Source: an uncultured Lachnospiraceae bacterium (GTDB lineage: Bacteria > Bacillota > Clostridia > Lachnospirales > Lachnospiraceae). Taken from it: a stretch of DNA of 64,000 bases. The notes below the pieces were generated by a model. It had not been told where the DNA came from. It ran no database searches and worked only from the letters and a program-made list of their open reading frames with translations. The stretch covers positions 1 through 64,000 of the forward strand of contig CANQPJ010000009.1 in the NCBI GenBank assembly GCA_947625755.1. Direction: 5' to 3'. A program made the translations under genes and the position numbers. Positions 31,643-40,726 of the stretch are shown here, in pieces. Each line of letters opens with the position of its first letter. Positions within the stretch are counted from its first letter, which is position 1.

Positions 31643-31850
31643 GATTAAGAGTCAGGTGCTCTACCAAATGAGCTAGAGGCGCTTGTTTTTCAATTGAATT
31701 GTTCCAACTGTGAACGAATGATATTATATAACAGTTTTTTTACTTTTTCAAGCAATATTTTACATTTCCTTCATTTTGTTTCCTATTTCTCTACCCGCGA
31801 CCAATTTCGCGACAAATTTCTCCGAATAATAGTTATTATGCCCAAATAAA
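31643..31850 (-). repeat. Displaced 5' half of tRNA-Lys with its promoter (right attachment scar)
   Basis: Bases 31643-31682 equal the first 40 bases of tRNA-Lys (as at 22909-22948), and similarity of over 90% runs on through the promoter to about 31850. The 3' half is missing, so an unprocessed transcript would run into the element. The rest of the gap to 32077 is AT-rich chromosome with no gene seen. Confidence 0.85.
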
Positions 31851-32077
31851 TTTCAATCAGTCATTGCTTCTTTTATGCATTTCATATGGGTAAAAGATAT
31901 TTTATTTTAACTTTCCAACATCATTTTTAAATCCTATAGAATTTCTGTAATAATGACACCTTTTTCGCATTTACTGTTATTCTCTTTACGATTCTCTTTA
32001 TTTTTCCCCTTGTACTTATTTGTATTTATATTTATACTTATTATATTAGGAACGATTTAATTATATAGGAGCGTTAT

Positions 32078-33325
32078 ATGAGCAACAATCAAAATAAATT
32101 TCAGGGTAACAGCAAATATTTTACTATCAGCATATACTGTATTGTTACTGTCCTTATCATTTCTATTATTGTCAGGGCAGTTTTCCTTTGGGAATCCACC
32201 TCTTCCACTTTAGGCAATCTGCTCTCAACATTGTCACCTTTTTTCATAGGAATCCTGATTGCCTTTTTAATTAATCCACTGGTTTCATGGATGCGCAAGA
32301 CTATTTTTAAAAAATGGCTTCATATTAAGAATGACGCCTTAAACAGAATGCTCGCAATTTTGTTTTCATATGTTTTGGTAATCGGTGCCATTACTATCGG
32401 ATTAATTTATCTTATTCCTGAAATTATTCATAGTTTGACAGAATTACTAAATAAGCTCCCGGAATGGGCAAATTCCGTGATGAAATTTATTAACAATCTA
32501 TCAAAGAAATATCCGGATATTAATTTTAAATATATTCAGGATACTATAACAAATACAGACTCTACATTACAAAGCACCTTGAGCAGGCTCATTTCTAACC
32601 TGACAACTACCATTGTCGCTACAGGTGTCACCGTATTAAAATTTGTATTCAATTTTATTGTGGCGATTATCGTATCCTGTTACCTTATTATAGATAAGAA
32701 GATGCAGGCGCGCGGCATCAAACGTGTAGTGTTTGCTTTTTTTAAGCAGGAACGTGCACAAAAAATCTGGAACATTGTAAAACGTTCTATTCGAATTTTC
32801 AGTGATTTCTTCGATGGGAAAATGATTGATTCACTTATCATTGGAATTCTTTGTTTCGTCTGCATGATGATTATTGGATTTTTTGGTTTCACAGGCTTTA
32901 CGGAGTCCGCACTGCTTGTGAGCATTATTGTCGGGATCACAAATATGATTCCATATTTCGGACCATTTCTTGGTGGTATACCAAGCGTATTTCTGTTATG
33001 TATCTACTCTTTACAGAGTGCTTTTATTCTGGGTATTCTGATTATTGTAATACAACAGCTGGACGGAAATGTCATCGGTCCAAAAATTCTTGGTGATTCC
33101 ACAGGACTTCGCCCTTTGTGGATTATTTTTGCCATCACTATTGGCGGCTGGTTCGCAGGAGTTGTCGGCATGCTGCTGGGCGTGCCATGTGTTGCGGTAA
33201 TTACCGGTCTGATGGAAGATGCCGTTGACAAAAGACTTGATGAAAAGAATATTGACTTGCCAATTTTGAAAAATGAGAAAGTAAAAAAAACAAAGCGAAA
33301 GAAAATTCGCAATCAAAAAAAATAA
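32078..33325 (+). CDS. AI-2E family transporter
   Basis: A 415-residue membrane protein with TAGGAG before its ATG. It has about eight hydrophobic segments, with the family pattern of two N-terminal helices (FFIGILIAFLINP), a central soluble-looking region (residues about 120-170), then FIVAIIVSCYLIIDK, 'GKMIDSLIIGILCFVCMMIIGF', 'GITNMIPYFGPFLGGIPS', 'QQLDGNVIGPKILG' and 'GVPCVAVI'. These are hallmarks of the AI-2E/PerM family. Some members move ions or small molecules; the substrate here is unknown. The tail is very Lys-rich. A bidirectional terminator begins at its stop codon. Confidence 0.92.
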   Translation: MSNNQNKFQGNSKYFTISIYCIVTVLIISIIVRAVFLWESTSSTLGNLLSTLSPFFIGILIAFLINPLVSWMRKTIFKKWLHIKNDALNRMLAILFSYVLVIGAITIGLIYLIPEIIHSLTELLNKLPEWANSVMKFINNLSKKYPDINFKYIQDTITNTDSTLQSTLSRLISNLTTTIVATGVTVLKFVFNFIVAIIVSCYLIIDKKMQARGIKRVVFAFFKQERAQKIWNIVKRSIRIFSDFFDGKMIDSLIIGILCFVCMMIIGFFGFTGFTESALLVSIIVGITNMIPYFGPFLGGIPSVFLLCIYSLQSAFILGILIIVIQQLDGNVIGPKILGDSTGLRPLWIIFAITIGGWFAGVVGMLLGVPCVAVITGLMEDAVDKRLDEKNIDLPILKNEKVKKTKRKKIRNQKK

Positions 33326-33377
33326 GAAAATCGGGTGTAAACATGCAAAAACAGCAGATTTACACCCGATTTTCTTA
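33323..33377. terminator. Bidirectional terminator between the transporter and trmB
   Basis: A perfect 19-base stem (33323-33341 with 33359-33377) has AAGAAAA on one side and TTTTCTT on the other, so it serves both convergent genes. Confidence 0.92.
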
Positions 33378-33381
33378 TTCT

Positions 33382-34020
33382 TTATCTCTCTGCAATCAGT
33401 TTGTGAATCGGATTTCCCATTGCAGAAAATTTACTTTCATATTCTGTCATGACGTTTCCTTTAACCAGTTTTTCATCGTGATGTAAGTCCCAAGTCTGGG
33501 AGACAATCTTCCACCCCGCCTCCGGCACCTGCTCTAATGAAAATTCAAACAGTAAATCATTATCCGTCTTAAATTCCACAACTCCCTCTTTTTTCAGGAT
33601 AACATCATATCTTTCGAAAAACTGCTTTGAGGTCAGACGCCTTTTCGCATGTCTGTCCTTGGGCCATGGGTCTGAAAAATTAAGGTATATCCTGTCTACC
33701 TCTCCTCTTTCAAAAACATCACAGATATATTCTGCTTCCATACGGATAAATCTAAGGTTTGGAACTTCCAATTCTTCACACTTTTCTATTGCACGAATCA
33801 AGACACTGGAATATTTTTCAATTCCTACATAATTAATATCCGGATTTTGCTGTGCCAGCTCTGTAATGAATTTTCCCTTTCCCATTCCTATTTCTATTCT
33901 GACAGGATTATTGTTTCCAAAAACCTCATTCCATCTGCCTTTAAATTTTTCAGGTTCATTCATTGCCAATGGGCTGCCGGCAATCGCCTCTCTTGAACCG
34001 GGTACGTTTCTCAATCTCAT
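33382..34020 (-). CDS. trmB: tRNA (guanine-N7-)-methyltransferase
   Basis: A 212-residue methyltransferase that makes m7G46 in tRNA. AAAGGAG stands before the ATG. The SAM-binding motif is VRIEIGMGKGKFITELA, and the family signature is IYLNFSDPWPKDRHAKRRL; the end carries TEYESKFSAMGNPIHKL. Length and motif order fit bacterial TrmB. It is a single-gene unit between the convergent transporter and the divergent V-ATPase operon. Confidence 0.96.
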   Translation of the reverse strand: MRLRNVPGSREAIAGSPLAMNEPEKFKGRWNEVFGNNNPVRIEIGMGKGKFITELAQQNPDINYVGIEKYSSVLIRAIEKCEELEVPNLRFIRMEAEYICDVFERGEVDRIYLNFSDPWPKDRHAKRRLTSKQFFERYDVILKKEGVVEFKTDNDLLFEFSLEQVPEAGWKIVSQTWDLHHDEKLVKGNVMTEYESKFSAMGNPIHKLIAER

Positions 34021-34159
34021 GCTTTTTCTCCTTTGGCTGTATTATTATGCTTTGCATACAATATTATTTTCTCTTATCAGATTTTAGTTTCTCCTATTAA
34101 CTTTTTCAAGTTTTTTATTGTATTTTTTGAAAAAAGTAGTACAATACATAAGAAGTACC

Positions 34160-34215
34160 AAGGAGGGTGCGTTTGTACTCTTACCTCAGGTTTATGTCTC
34201 GGTAAGATACCGGGA
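34160..34215 (+). promoter_or_regulatory. Leader of the V-ATPase operon with hairpin and possible leader peptide
   Basis: GTACTCTTACC (34175-34185) pairs with GGTAAGATAC (34201-34210). AAGGAGG at 34160 stands six bases before a TTG that opens a ten-codon frame stopping inside the second arm. This could be a translated leader; it could equally be chance. Confidence 0.35.
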
Positions 34216-34246
34216 CTTTTTATCTTTATCATCAAGGAGGCTTTCT

Positions 34247-34570
34247 ATGAGTCAGGATATTAATAGCATAATTGACCAGCTTGCTGAAATCGATTCTGCA
34301 TCTGCTAAAATTATGCGCAAAACACAAGATGAAAAGAAGAAATATGCTGAATATATTAATCAACAGAAGCAGGACTATGAGCTGACATTGGAAAAACAGG
34401 TAGATGCAGAGATAGCCCAATATGAACAGGTTCTTAAAAAAGAAAATGAAGAGGAAATTGCCAAGTGCAAGTCTTCCTGTGAAAAAGACATTGCAAAACT
34501 TGATTCTTTATATAAAGAAAAAGGTGATTCCCTTGTCAATGAAATTTTTAGTAAGATAATAAAGGAGTAA
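34247..34570 (+). CDS. V-type ATPase peripheral stalk subunit (G/H type)
   Basis: The ATG at 34247 follows AAGGAGG and gives 107 residues. The protein is almost wholly a charged coiled coil (IIDQLAEIDSASAKIMRKTQDEKKKYAEY ...), as in the small stalk subunits that pair with subunit E. It is the first of nine genes in a V/A-type ATPase operon running to 42758. It should hold the catalytic head against rotation. Subunit naming (G, H or NtpF-like) differs between organisms. Confidence 0.85.
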   Translation: MSQDINSIIDQLAEIDSASAKIMRKTQDEKKKYAEYINQQKQDYELTLEKQVDAEIAQYEQVLKKENEEEIAKCKSSCEKDIAKLDSLYKEKGDSLVNEIFSKIIKE

Positions 34571-34573
34571 TCA

Positions 34574-35629
34574 ATGTTAAATGGACGGCTTACCGCTTAC
34601 AGTGGTATGACTACAAAAATAAGAGCTATGAAAAAAACGCTGATTTCTCCTGCCCAATATGAAGAAATCGCAGGCATTACCTCTGTGCCTGATTTAATCA
34701 GTTATTTACAGACATTTCCTGCATATGCTGAAGTTCTGGCAAATATGGATGCCAGTCAGGCACATCGTGGGGAAGTTGAAGGCCGTATGACTTTCTCTAC
34801 TTACCACGATTTTTCAAAAATTTATCACTTTGCCGGCAATTCACAGAAACGATATTTAGAATTTTATTTTATGCAATATGAAATTGCCACACTAAAAGCC
34901 TGTATGCGAAATATTATGGATAGCCGAAACATGACGATTCCTGTATTAGTAGACAAACACTTTAAGCGTCACTCAAAACTGAATATTGATAACTTAATCA
35001 ATTCTAATAGTATGGAAGATTTTTTAGAAAATCTTTCCGGTTCTGTTTATGAAAAACCTGTTAAAAAAGTTTCAGAACTGGAAGATCCAAATCTTTTTGA
35101 CTATGAGATGACTTTAGATTTATTCTTTTTTAATTATATATGGAATCATAGAAACACTTTTGTCCCTCGGAGCGAACAAAAATATTTTACAAATATTTTT
35201 GGAGCACAAGTTGATTTGCTGAATATCCTTTGGATATATAGAATGAAACATTACTATACGGTTTCGAATGCACAGATTTACTCCTTTCTCATTCCTGTAT
35301 ATTACAATTTAGACCGCACTGACATAAAAACTTTTGTTGAGGCTGAAAATGATGATGTTTTCTTTGGAATGCTTAACTCCTGTTATTATGGTAAAGTTTA
35401 TGGTTTTAACAATGTAGACGACATGGAAACCCAATTTGGAGATATTCTTCATCAGATATATACAAAGGACTTTAAAGAGTCCCCTTATTCTTTAGCTTGT
35501 ATTAATGCATACCTGCATTTAAAGAATCTGGAGGTGGCAAAAGTCGTAACTGCTATGGAATGTATCCGGTATGGGTATAAACCCGATGCCATTTCACACT
35601 ATATTAATAGAAAGAAGGGGGTTTTATAA
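34574..35629 (+). CDS. atpC: V-type ATP synthase subunit C
   Basis: A 351-residue soluble helical protein of the V/A-ATPase subunit C (NtpC) family. It starts three bases after the previous stop. Family traits include an N-terminal 'TKIRAMKKTLISPAQYEEI' and a 'EFYFMQYEIATLKACMRNI' segment, with a similar 'IFGAQVDLLNILWIYRMKHYY' in the second half. It joins the central rotor stalk to the membrane ring. Its stop codon shares one base with the ATG of subunit I. Confidence 0.92.
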   Translation: MLNGRLTAYSGMTTKIRAMKKTLISPAQYEEIAGITSVPDLISYLQTFPAYAEVLANMDASQAHRGEVEGRMTFSTYHDFSKIYHFAGNSQKRYLEFYFMQYEIATLKACMRNIMDSRNMTIPVLVDKHFKRHSKLNIDNLINSNSMEDFLENLSGSVYEKPVKKVSELEDPNLFDYEMTLDLFFFNYIWNHRNTFVPRSEQKYFTNIFGAQVDLLNILWIYRMKHYYTVSNAQIYSFLIPVYYNLDRTDIKTFVEAENDDVFFGMLNSCYYGKVYGFNNVDDMETQFGDILHQIYTKDFKESPYSLACINAYLHLKNLEVAKVVTAMECIRYGYKPDAISHYINRKKGVL

Positions 35630-37548
35630 TGATTGAGAAAATGAATTTTGTCACCCTCGCCGGTCCCAAATCCCAGATTGATTATCTGGTCAATAATTAT
35701 TTGAGCAGGCATGACATACATTTAGAAAATGCCCTGACAGAGCTTAGCTCTACGGAACAATTCACAACGTTTACAGAGGAGAATCCTTTTAAAGCTGCCC
35801 TGAACAAAAGTCATGAATTAATGCAGCTTTTAAAAAATCCGGAAAAAATTGAGCTTCAGGAAATAAATGTTGCTGAAGCTGAAAAGTTTCTTTACAAAAT
35901 CGACTCTGATTTGTTGGATGTCCGAACTGAAATTTCAGAACTAAAAGAAAAAATTGAAAAATTAAATGCGGATTATGCGTTATTGGCTCCTTTTAAGTCA
36001 TTAAATTATACGCTTAAAAGAATTTATGACATGGAGTTTTTTAAATATAGGTTTGGCAAAATACCACGGATAAGTTTTGATAAATTTGAATCTTATTTAG
36101 ACCCTGATATTAATGCAATTTTTATACCGACTCTTTCCGAATCGGAATATGTTTATGGCGTATTTTTTGCACCTACAGATTATTTTGAGGATGTTGAAAA
36201 AGATTTTAAGAACATTCACTTTGATGAAATATCCATTCCCCGCAAATATAAGGGTTTTCCAAATGATGAATGTCTGAATATTTCTCAAAAAATATCAGAG
36301 ATAAATGAAGAAATCACATCTAAAGATTTAGAAATTGAAAAAATCATAGAAGACCATAAACCAAAACTGCTTTCGGCAATTCGAAGAATTGAAACTGCAT
36401 ATGCAAACTTTGATGTAAGAAAGCTGGCTGCGGTTACCCGGGATTCCGGTGTGACCTTTCAGGTTCTTTGCGGCTGGATGACTGCCAAGGAAGCAAAGAA
36501 GCTTTACAAAGAAACAGATAATGATGTGAATGTGGTATGTATTGTCAGTGATGATGTAAACGACCATAAAACAACGCCGCCGACCAAGTTAAAGAATTTT
36601 AAGTTAATCAAACCTTTTGAAATGTTTGTTAAGATGTACGGACTGCCGGCATATAATGAGTTTGACCCTACACTGTTTTTGACTATAACCTACGCCTTTA
36701 TCTTTGGTATTATGTTTGGAGATTTAGGGCAGGGACTATGTTTAGTCATTGGCGGCGCTATATTATATAAGGTAAAGAAAATGGATTTGGCAGGCATTGT
36801 CTGTGCGGCAGGAGTTTTTTCCTGTATTTTTGGCGCTCTGTTTGGAAGTTTCTTTGGATTTGAATTTGAATCCTTAATTAATCCTTTAGAATCCATGATT
36901 AGGCTTCCATTTTTAGGAAATATTAATATTGTCCTTGTTGCAGCCTTTCTTTTTGGAGCATTTGTCATATTAAGCACAATGATTCTTAATATTGTTAATG
37001 CCATCAAACAAAAAGACTTGGGAAAGGCTCTGTTTGGACCAAATGCAGTTACAGGATTTATATTTTATGCAAGTATTATTGCGGTTATCGTTCTTTATAT
37101 GACAGGTAATCCATTACCGGGAACTTTTTTACTGGTTATAATGTTTGTAATTCCATTAATATTAATATTCCTGGAGGAACCATTAAAAAATATTATAAAA
37201 AAGAAAAAGCCAATAGAAGATTCTCCGGGAATCTTTGCTGCTACGGCATTCTTTGAGCTTTTTGATTACTTACTTACCTATTTGTCAAATGCTCTCTCCT
37301 TTCTGCGTATTGGTGTATTTGCCATCAGCCATGCCGCAATGATGCAGGTTGTCATGACGCTGGCTGGCGCCGAGAATGGAGGAAATGCCAATATTGCCGT
37401 AGTTCTTATTGGAAATATTATCGTTCTTGCAATGGAAGGTCTGGTCGTTGGCATACAGGTTCTTCGTTTGGAATACTACGAAATTTTCGGTCGTTTTTAT
37501 GAAGGAAATGGTCGGGAGTTCGTTCCATATAGAAAAAGAAACAAATAA
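35629..37548 (+). CDS. atpI: V-type ATP synthase subunit I (a subunit)
   Basis: A 639-residue protein with a soluble N-terminal half (about 1-330, long helices) and a membrane half with seven or eight hydrophobic segments. 'FDPTLFLTITYAFIFGIMFGDLGQGL' and 'LSFLRIGVFAISHAAMMQVV' are typical; the Arg in the latter is the conserved residue that faces the ring Glu in ion translocation. 'EGLVVGIQVLRLEYYEIFGRFYEGNGREFVPY' closes the protein, as in all members. It forms the stator half-channel for H+ or Na+. Confidence 0.94.
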   Translation: MIEKMNFVTLAGPKSQIDYLVNNYLSRHDIHLENALTELSSTEQFTTFTEENPFKAALNKSHELMQLLKNPEKIELQEINVAEAEKFLYKIDSDLLDVRTEISELKEKIEKLNADYALLAPFKSLNYTLKRIYDMEFFKYRFGKIPRISFDKFESYLDPDINAIFIPTLSESEYVYGVFFAPTDYFEDVEKDFKNIHFDEISIPRKYKGFPNDECLNISQKISEINEEITSKDLEIEKIIEDHKPKLLSAIRRIETAYANFDVRKLAAVTRDSGVTFQVLCGWMTAKEAKKLYKETDNDVNVVCIVSDDVNDHKTTPPTKLKNFKLIKPFEMFVKMYGLPAYNEFDPTLFLTITYAFIFGIMFGDLGQGLCLVIGGAILYKVKKMDLAGIVCAAGVFSCIFGALFGSFFGFEFESLINPLESMIRLPFLGNINIVLVAAFLFGAFVILSTMILNIVNAIKQKDLGKALFGPNAVTGFIFYASIIAVIVLYMTGNPLPGTFLLVIMFVIPLILIFLEEPLKNIIKKKKPIEDSPGIFAATAFFELFDYLLTYLSNALSFLRIGVFAISHAAMMQVVMTLAGAENGGNANIAVVLIGNIIVLAMEGLVVGIQVLRLEYYEIFGRFYEGNGREFVPYRKRNK

Positions 37549-37588
37549 TAATGAAACAATTTTATGAAAACATCAGGAGGATTTTATT

Positions 37589-38011
37589 ATGTTTATTAAT
37601 GTTTTATTTTTAGTAGCTTTAGTTCTTACAATTATACTTCCATTAATGATTTATTTTGTTGGTGAGCAGAGCAAGAGACGTTTTAAAAGAACCGTTTTAA
37701 CCAACTGCCTTACATTTTTTGGAACATTTCTCTTTGGAACTATTTTCCTTTTTACAGATACAGCAAACGCTGCAGTGGCAGCTGACGCTACAATTTCCAG
37801 TGGTTTAGGATTGCTTGCTGCCGGTCTTGCTATCGGGCTTTCCTGTATTGGCAGTGGTTACGCTGTTGCCAGTTCAGCCAGCGCTGCCCTCGGTGCATTA
37901 AGTGAGGATTCCGGTATTTTTGGTAAAGCCCTTATCTTTGTTGCTCTTGCAGAAGGTATTGCTCTTTGGGGATTTATCGTTGCATTCCTTATTCTTACAC
38001 ACGTTGCATAA
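37589..38011 (+). CDS. atpK: V-type ATP synthase subunit K (rotor ring)
   Basis: A 140-residue membrane protein with AGGAGG before its ATG and four hydrophobic segments. The second hairpin (about 70-140) is the classical ring unit: GLGLLAAGLAIGLSCIGSGYAVASSASAALGALSED-type loop, then the ion-binding Glu122 in FVALAEGIALWGF. The first hairpin has no acidic ion site, so there is one site per four helices as in other V-type pumps. Whether H+ or Na+ is bound is not decided by the visible residues. Confidence 0.93.
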   Translation: MFINVLFLVALVLTIILPLMIYFVGEQSKRRFKRTVLTNCLTFFGTFLFGTIFLFTDTANAAVAADATISSGLGLLAAGLAIGLSCIGSGYAVASSASAALGALSEDSGIFGKALIFVALAEGIALWGFIVAFLILTHVA

Positions 38012-38036
38012 TAAAATGTCCCGTTAGGAGGCAGTT

Positions 38037-38345
38037 ATGAAAATGTATTTAATTAGCGACAATATTGATACTCTTACCGGAATGCGTCTTGCCGGCGTGG
38101 AAGGTGAAATTGCCCACGGTAGAAAAGAAGCAAAAGCTGCGGTAGAAAAAATTTTGGAAGAACAGAATCTTGGCATTCTCCTGATTACAGAGAAGTTAAG
38201 TATTGAAATTCCTGAATTAATTGATGAAATTAAACTGAACAGAAAACAACCCCTGCTGGTTGAAATACCTGACCGACATGGTTCCGGCAGACAGGAAAAC
38301 TTCATTACAAACTATATTAATGAGGCTATAGGAATTAAACTTTAG
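38037..38345 (+). CDS. atpF: V-type ATP synthase subunit F
   Basis: A 102-residue protein with AGGAGG before the ATG. 'MYLISDNIDTLTGMRLAGVEG' and 'ILLITEKLSIEI' are typical of the rotor-stalk subunit F (NtpG), which has a CheY-like fold and contacts subunit D. The end (RQENFITNYINEAIGIKL) also fits. It lies 25 bases from subunit K. Confidence 0.92.
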   Translation: MKMYLISDNIDTLTGMRLAGVEGEIAHGRKEAKAAVEKILEEQNLGILLITEKLSIEIPELIDEIKLNRKQPLLVEIPDRHGSGRQENFITNYINEAIGIKL

Positions 38346-38360
38346 AAAGGACTTAAAGCA

Positions 38361-38933
38361 ATGACTATAGAAGAAAAAATGGAACACTTTCGCAGTATTT
38401 CTTTGGAAAGTGCAAATAATCAAAGTATTGAATCCTTAAGCAGCTACAAGGCATCTCTTGATGATGAACTCGAAATTCATAAAGAGACTGCTAAACAGTT
38501 GTCCGAAGATTCAAAACGCGCCAGAATGAATCAGGTGAAAACCAATTTTAAAAAGGAGCTGGCTTCATCTCAAATGTTTATCAAAAAACAGCTCACAAAC
38601 AAGCAGTCCGAAATCAGCTCAAAAATATTTGAACATGTTCGAAAAAAAATTGCTGAATACCGCAAGACACCGGAATATATTGAACTTTTAAAAGCGCAGA
38701 TTTCTAAAACGATAAATGATTATAGAGATTTAGATATTACTGTATACATTGATTCCGTTGATTCACATTTATTGAATCAGTTAAAGGATTCTTTTCACGT
38801 TGATATTCAGGTATATGACAAGGATTTCCTTGGAGGAACAAGAACTATTGTTCCGGAAAGAAATATCTTAATTGATAATTCATTTAAGACACGCCTTGTA
38901 GAGGAACAGGAGAATTTTGCAATTACATTGTAG
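38361..38933 (+). CDS. atpE: V-type ATP synthase subunit E
   Basis: A 190-residue peripheral-stalk subunit. The N-terminal half is a long charged helix that pairs with the coiled-coil subunit at 34247. The C-terminal globular part (about 110-190) ends 'DKDFLGGTRTIVPERNILIDNSFKTRLVEEQENF', with the conserved 'GG..' and 'IDNSF..RL' features. GAAAGGA lies before the ATG. It links the head to subunit I. Confidence 0.9.
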   Translation: MTIEEKMEHFRSISLESANNQSIESLSSYKASLDDELEIHKETAKQLSEDSKRARMNQVKTNFKKELASSQMFIKKQLTNKQSEISSKIFEHVRKKIAEYRKTPEYIELLKAQISKTINDYRDLDITVYIDSVDSHLLNQLKDSFHVDIQVYDKDFLGGTRTIVPERNILIDNSFKTRLVEEQENFAITL

Positions 38934-38944
38934 GAGGCATTTAA

Positions 38945-40711
38945 TTGGAAAAGACAGGAAAAATATATGGAATTAATGGCCCTGTAATCTATATTAAGGG
39001 AAAAACTGATTTTAAAATGGGTGAAATGGTCTACGTTAGTTCCGAAAAATTAGTAGGTGAAGTAATTGGTCTGACTTCAGATATGACAACAATTCAGGTC
39101 TATGAAGAAACCAGTGGTTTAAAACCGGGAGAAACGGTTTATGGTACAGACAGCGCTATTTTTGTTACTCTGGCTCCCGGTATTATCAATAATATCTTTG
39201 ACGGTATTGAAAGACCTTTAAGTGAAATTGAAAAACAATCCGGCGCTTTTATTTCCCGTGGCGTTAATGTAAATTCCCTTGATATTAACAAAAAATGGAA
39301 TGTGCATATTACGGTTCATGTGGGTGAATATATAACCGGCGGCACTATTATTGCTGAAACACAGGAAACCCGTGCCATTGTACACAAATCTATGGTTCCT
39401 CCTTACATAAAAGGAACCGTTATTGATGTAGCTGTAGATGGCGAATATACGATAAATGACACCATTGTTACAATAAGAAAAGATGATGGTTCTACTTTAG
39501 ACCTGACATTAACACAAAAATGGCCAATTCGTGAACCAAGACCGGTGAATTCCAGATATGGAACTACGCAGCCGCTTGTCACAGGGCAAAGAATCATGGA
39601 TACCCTTTTTCCATTGGCAAAGGGTGGTACTGCTGCCATTCCCGGCGGTTTCGGCACAGGAAAAACCATGAACCAGCACCAGATTGCAAAATGGGCAGAT
39701 GCAGACATTATTATATATATCGGTTGTGGGGAACGTGGAAACGAGATGACGCAGGTGCTTGAAGAATTTTCCGAGCTTGTCGATCCAAAGTCCGGAAATC
39801 CACTGATGGATAGAACCACACTGATTGCAAATACAAGTAACATGCCTGTGGCAGCCCGTGAGGCATCCATCTATACAGGTATCACCCTTGCAGAATATTA
39901 TAGAGACATGGGCTATCATGTCGCTATTATGGCTGATTCCACGTCCAGATGGGCAGAGGCTCTTCGTGAATTGTCGGGACGTCTGGAAGAAATGCCTGCA
40001 GAGGAAGGTTTTCCGGCATATCTTGCCAGCCGACTTTCCGCTTTCTATGAAAGGGCAGGCTACATGGAAAACCTCAATGGTACAGAAGGTTCTATTTCTA
40101 TTATCGGAGCTGTGTCTCCACAGGGTGGTGACTTTTCCGAACCGGTCACGCAGAATACCAAACGTTTTGTCCGTTGCTTCTGGGGACTGGATAAATCTCT
40201 GGCTTATGCCAGACATTTTCCTGCCATTCACTGGCTTACAAGCTACAGCGAATATGTTGATGAACTTACCGACTGGTATAACACAAATGTTGGTCCCGAC
40301 TTTATATCATGCCGGACCCAGATTTTATCATTATTAAATCAGGAAAGTTCGTTGATGGAAATTGTAAAATTAATCGGAAGTGATGTTTTACCGGATGACC
40401 AGAAATTAACTCTTGAAATTGCAAGAGTTATCCGTCTTGGTTTTTTACAGCAAAATGCATTTCACGATCAGGATACCTGTGTTCCATTAAAGAAACAGTT
40501 ATTAATGATGAAAACAATTCTCTATTTATATGAAAAGGCATCAAAACTTATTGCCATGGGACTCCCAATGTCTTTACTGAAAGAAAATAATATTTTCGAG
40601 AAAGTTATTTCCATAAAGTACGATGTTCCAAACAATAAACTTTCCATGTTTGATGACTATAAAGTTGCTATTGATGATTTCTATGGACAGATTATGTCTG
40701 AAAACGCATAA
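38945..40711 (+). CDS. atpA: V-type ATP synthase catalytic subunit A
   Basis: The gene starts with TTG at 38945, eight bases after AGGAGG; no in-frame ATG nearby has such a site. The product has 588 residues. The nucleotide-binding P-loop is GGFGTGKT (234-241), preceded by the non-homologous insert typical of A subunits (about 110-200). 'IYIGCGERGNEMTQVLEEF', 'MADSTSRWAEALRE' and 'VSPQGGDFSEPVTQNT' are family signatures. It carries the catalytic sites in alternation with subunit B. Confidence 0.96.
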   Translation: MEKTGKIYGINGPVIYIKGKTDFKMGEMVYVSSEKLVGEVIGLTSDMTTIQVYEETSGLKPGETVYGTDSAIFVTLAPGIINNIFDGIERPLSEIEKQSGAFISRGVNVNSLDINKKWNVHITVHVGEYITGGTIIAETQETRAIVHKSMVPPYIKGTVIDVAVDGEYTINDTIVTIRKDDGSTLDLTLTQKWPIREPRPVNSRYGTTQPLVTGQRIMDTLFPLAKGGTAAIPGGFGTGKTMNQHQIAKWADADIIIYIGCGERGNEMTQVLEEFSELVDPKSGNPLMDRTTLIANTSNMPVAAREASIYTGITLAEYYRDMGYHVAIMADSTSRWAEALRELSGRLEEMPAEEGFPAYLASRLSAFYERAGYMENLNGTEGSISIIGAVSPQGGDFSEPVTQNTKRFVRCFWGLDKSLAYARHFPAIHWLTSYSEYVDELTDWYNTNVGPDFISCRTQILSLLNQESSLMEIVKLIGSDVLPDDQKLTLEIARVIRLGFLQQNAFHDQDTCVPLKKQLLMMKTILYLYEKASKLIAMGLPMSLLKENNIFEKVISIKYDVPNNKLSMFDDYKVAIDDFYGQIMSENA

Positions 40712-40726
40712 GGAGGTATTACCAAC

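Larger units (their letters stand above)
22910..31643. mobile_element. 8.7-kb integrated element in the anticodon arm of tRNA-Lys
   Basis: Direct repeats flank it: the tRNA-Lys 5' half plus about 165 bases of upstream DNA at 22909-23115 and at 31643-31850, offset by 8734 bases. Its tyrosine integrase lies at the left end and an XRE regulator at the right end. It holds no relaxase, secretion, capsid or terminase gene, so the way it moves between cells is unknown. Confidence 0.8.

Noticed and set aside
31441-31671. Plus-strand open frame of 76 codons
   Set aside because: It covers the attachment scar and tRNA fragment and has no ribosome site.
34033-34263. Plus-strand open frame overlapping the V-ATPase leader
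   Set aside because: It overlaps the first ATPase gene in another frame and has low-complexity composition.
39509-40231. Minus-strand open frame of 240 codons
   Set aside because: Antisense to the highly conserved V-ATPase subunit A.
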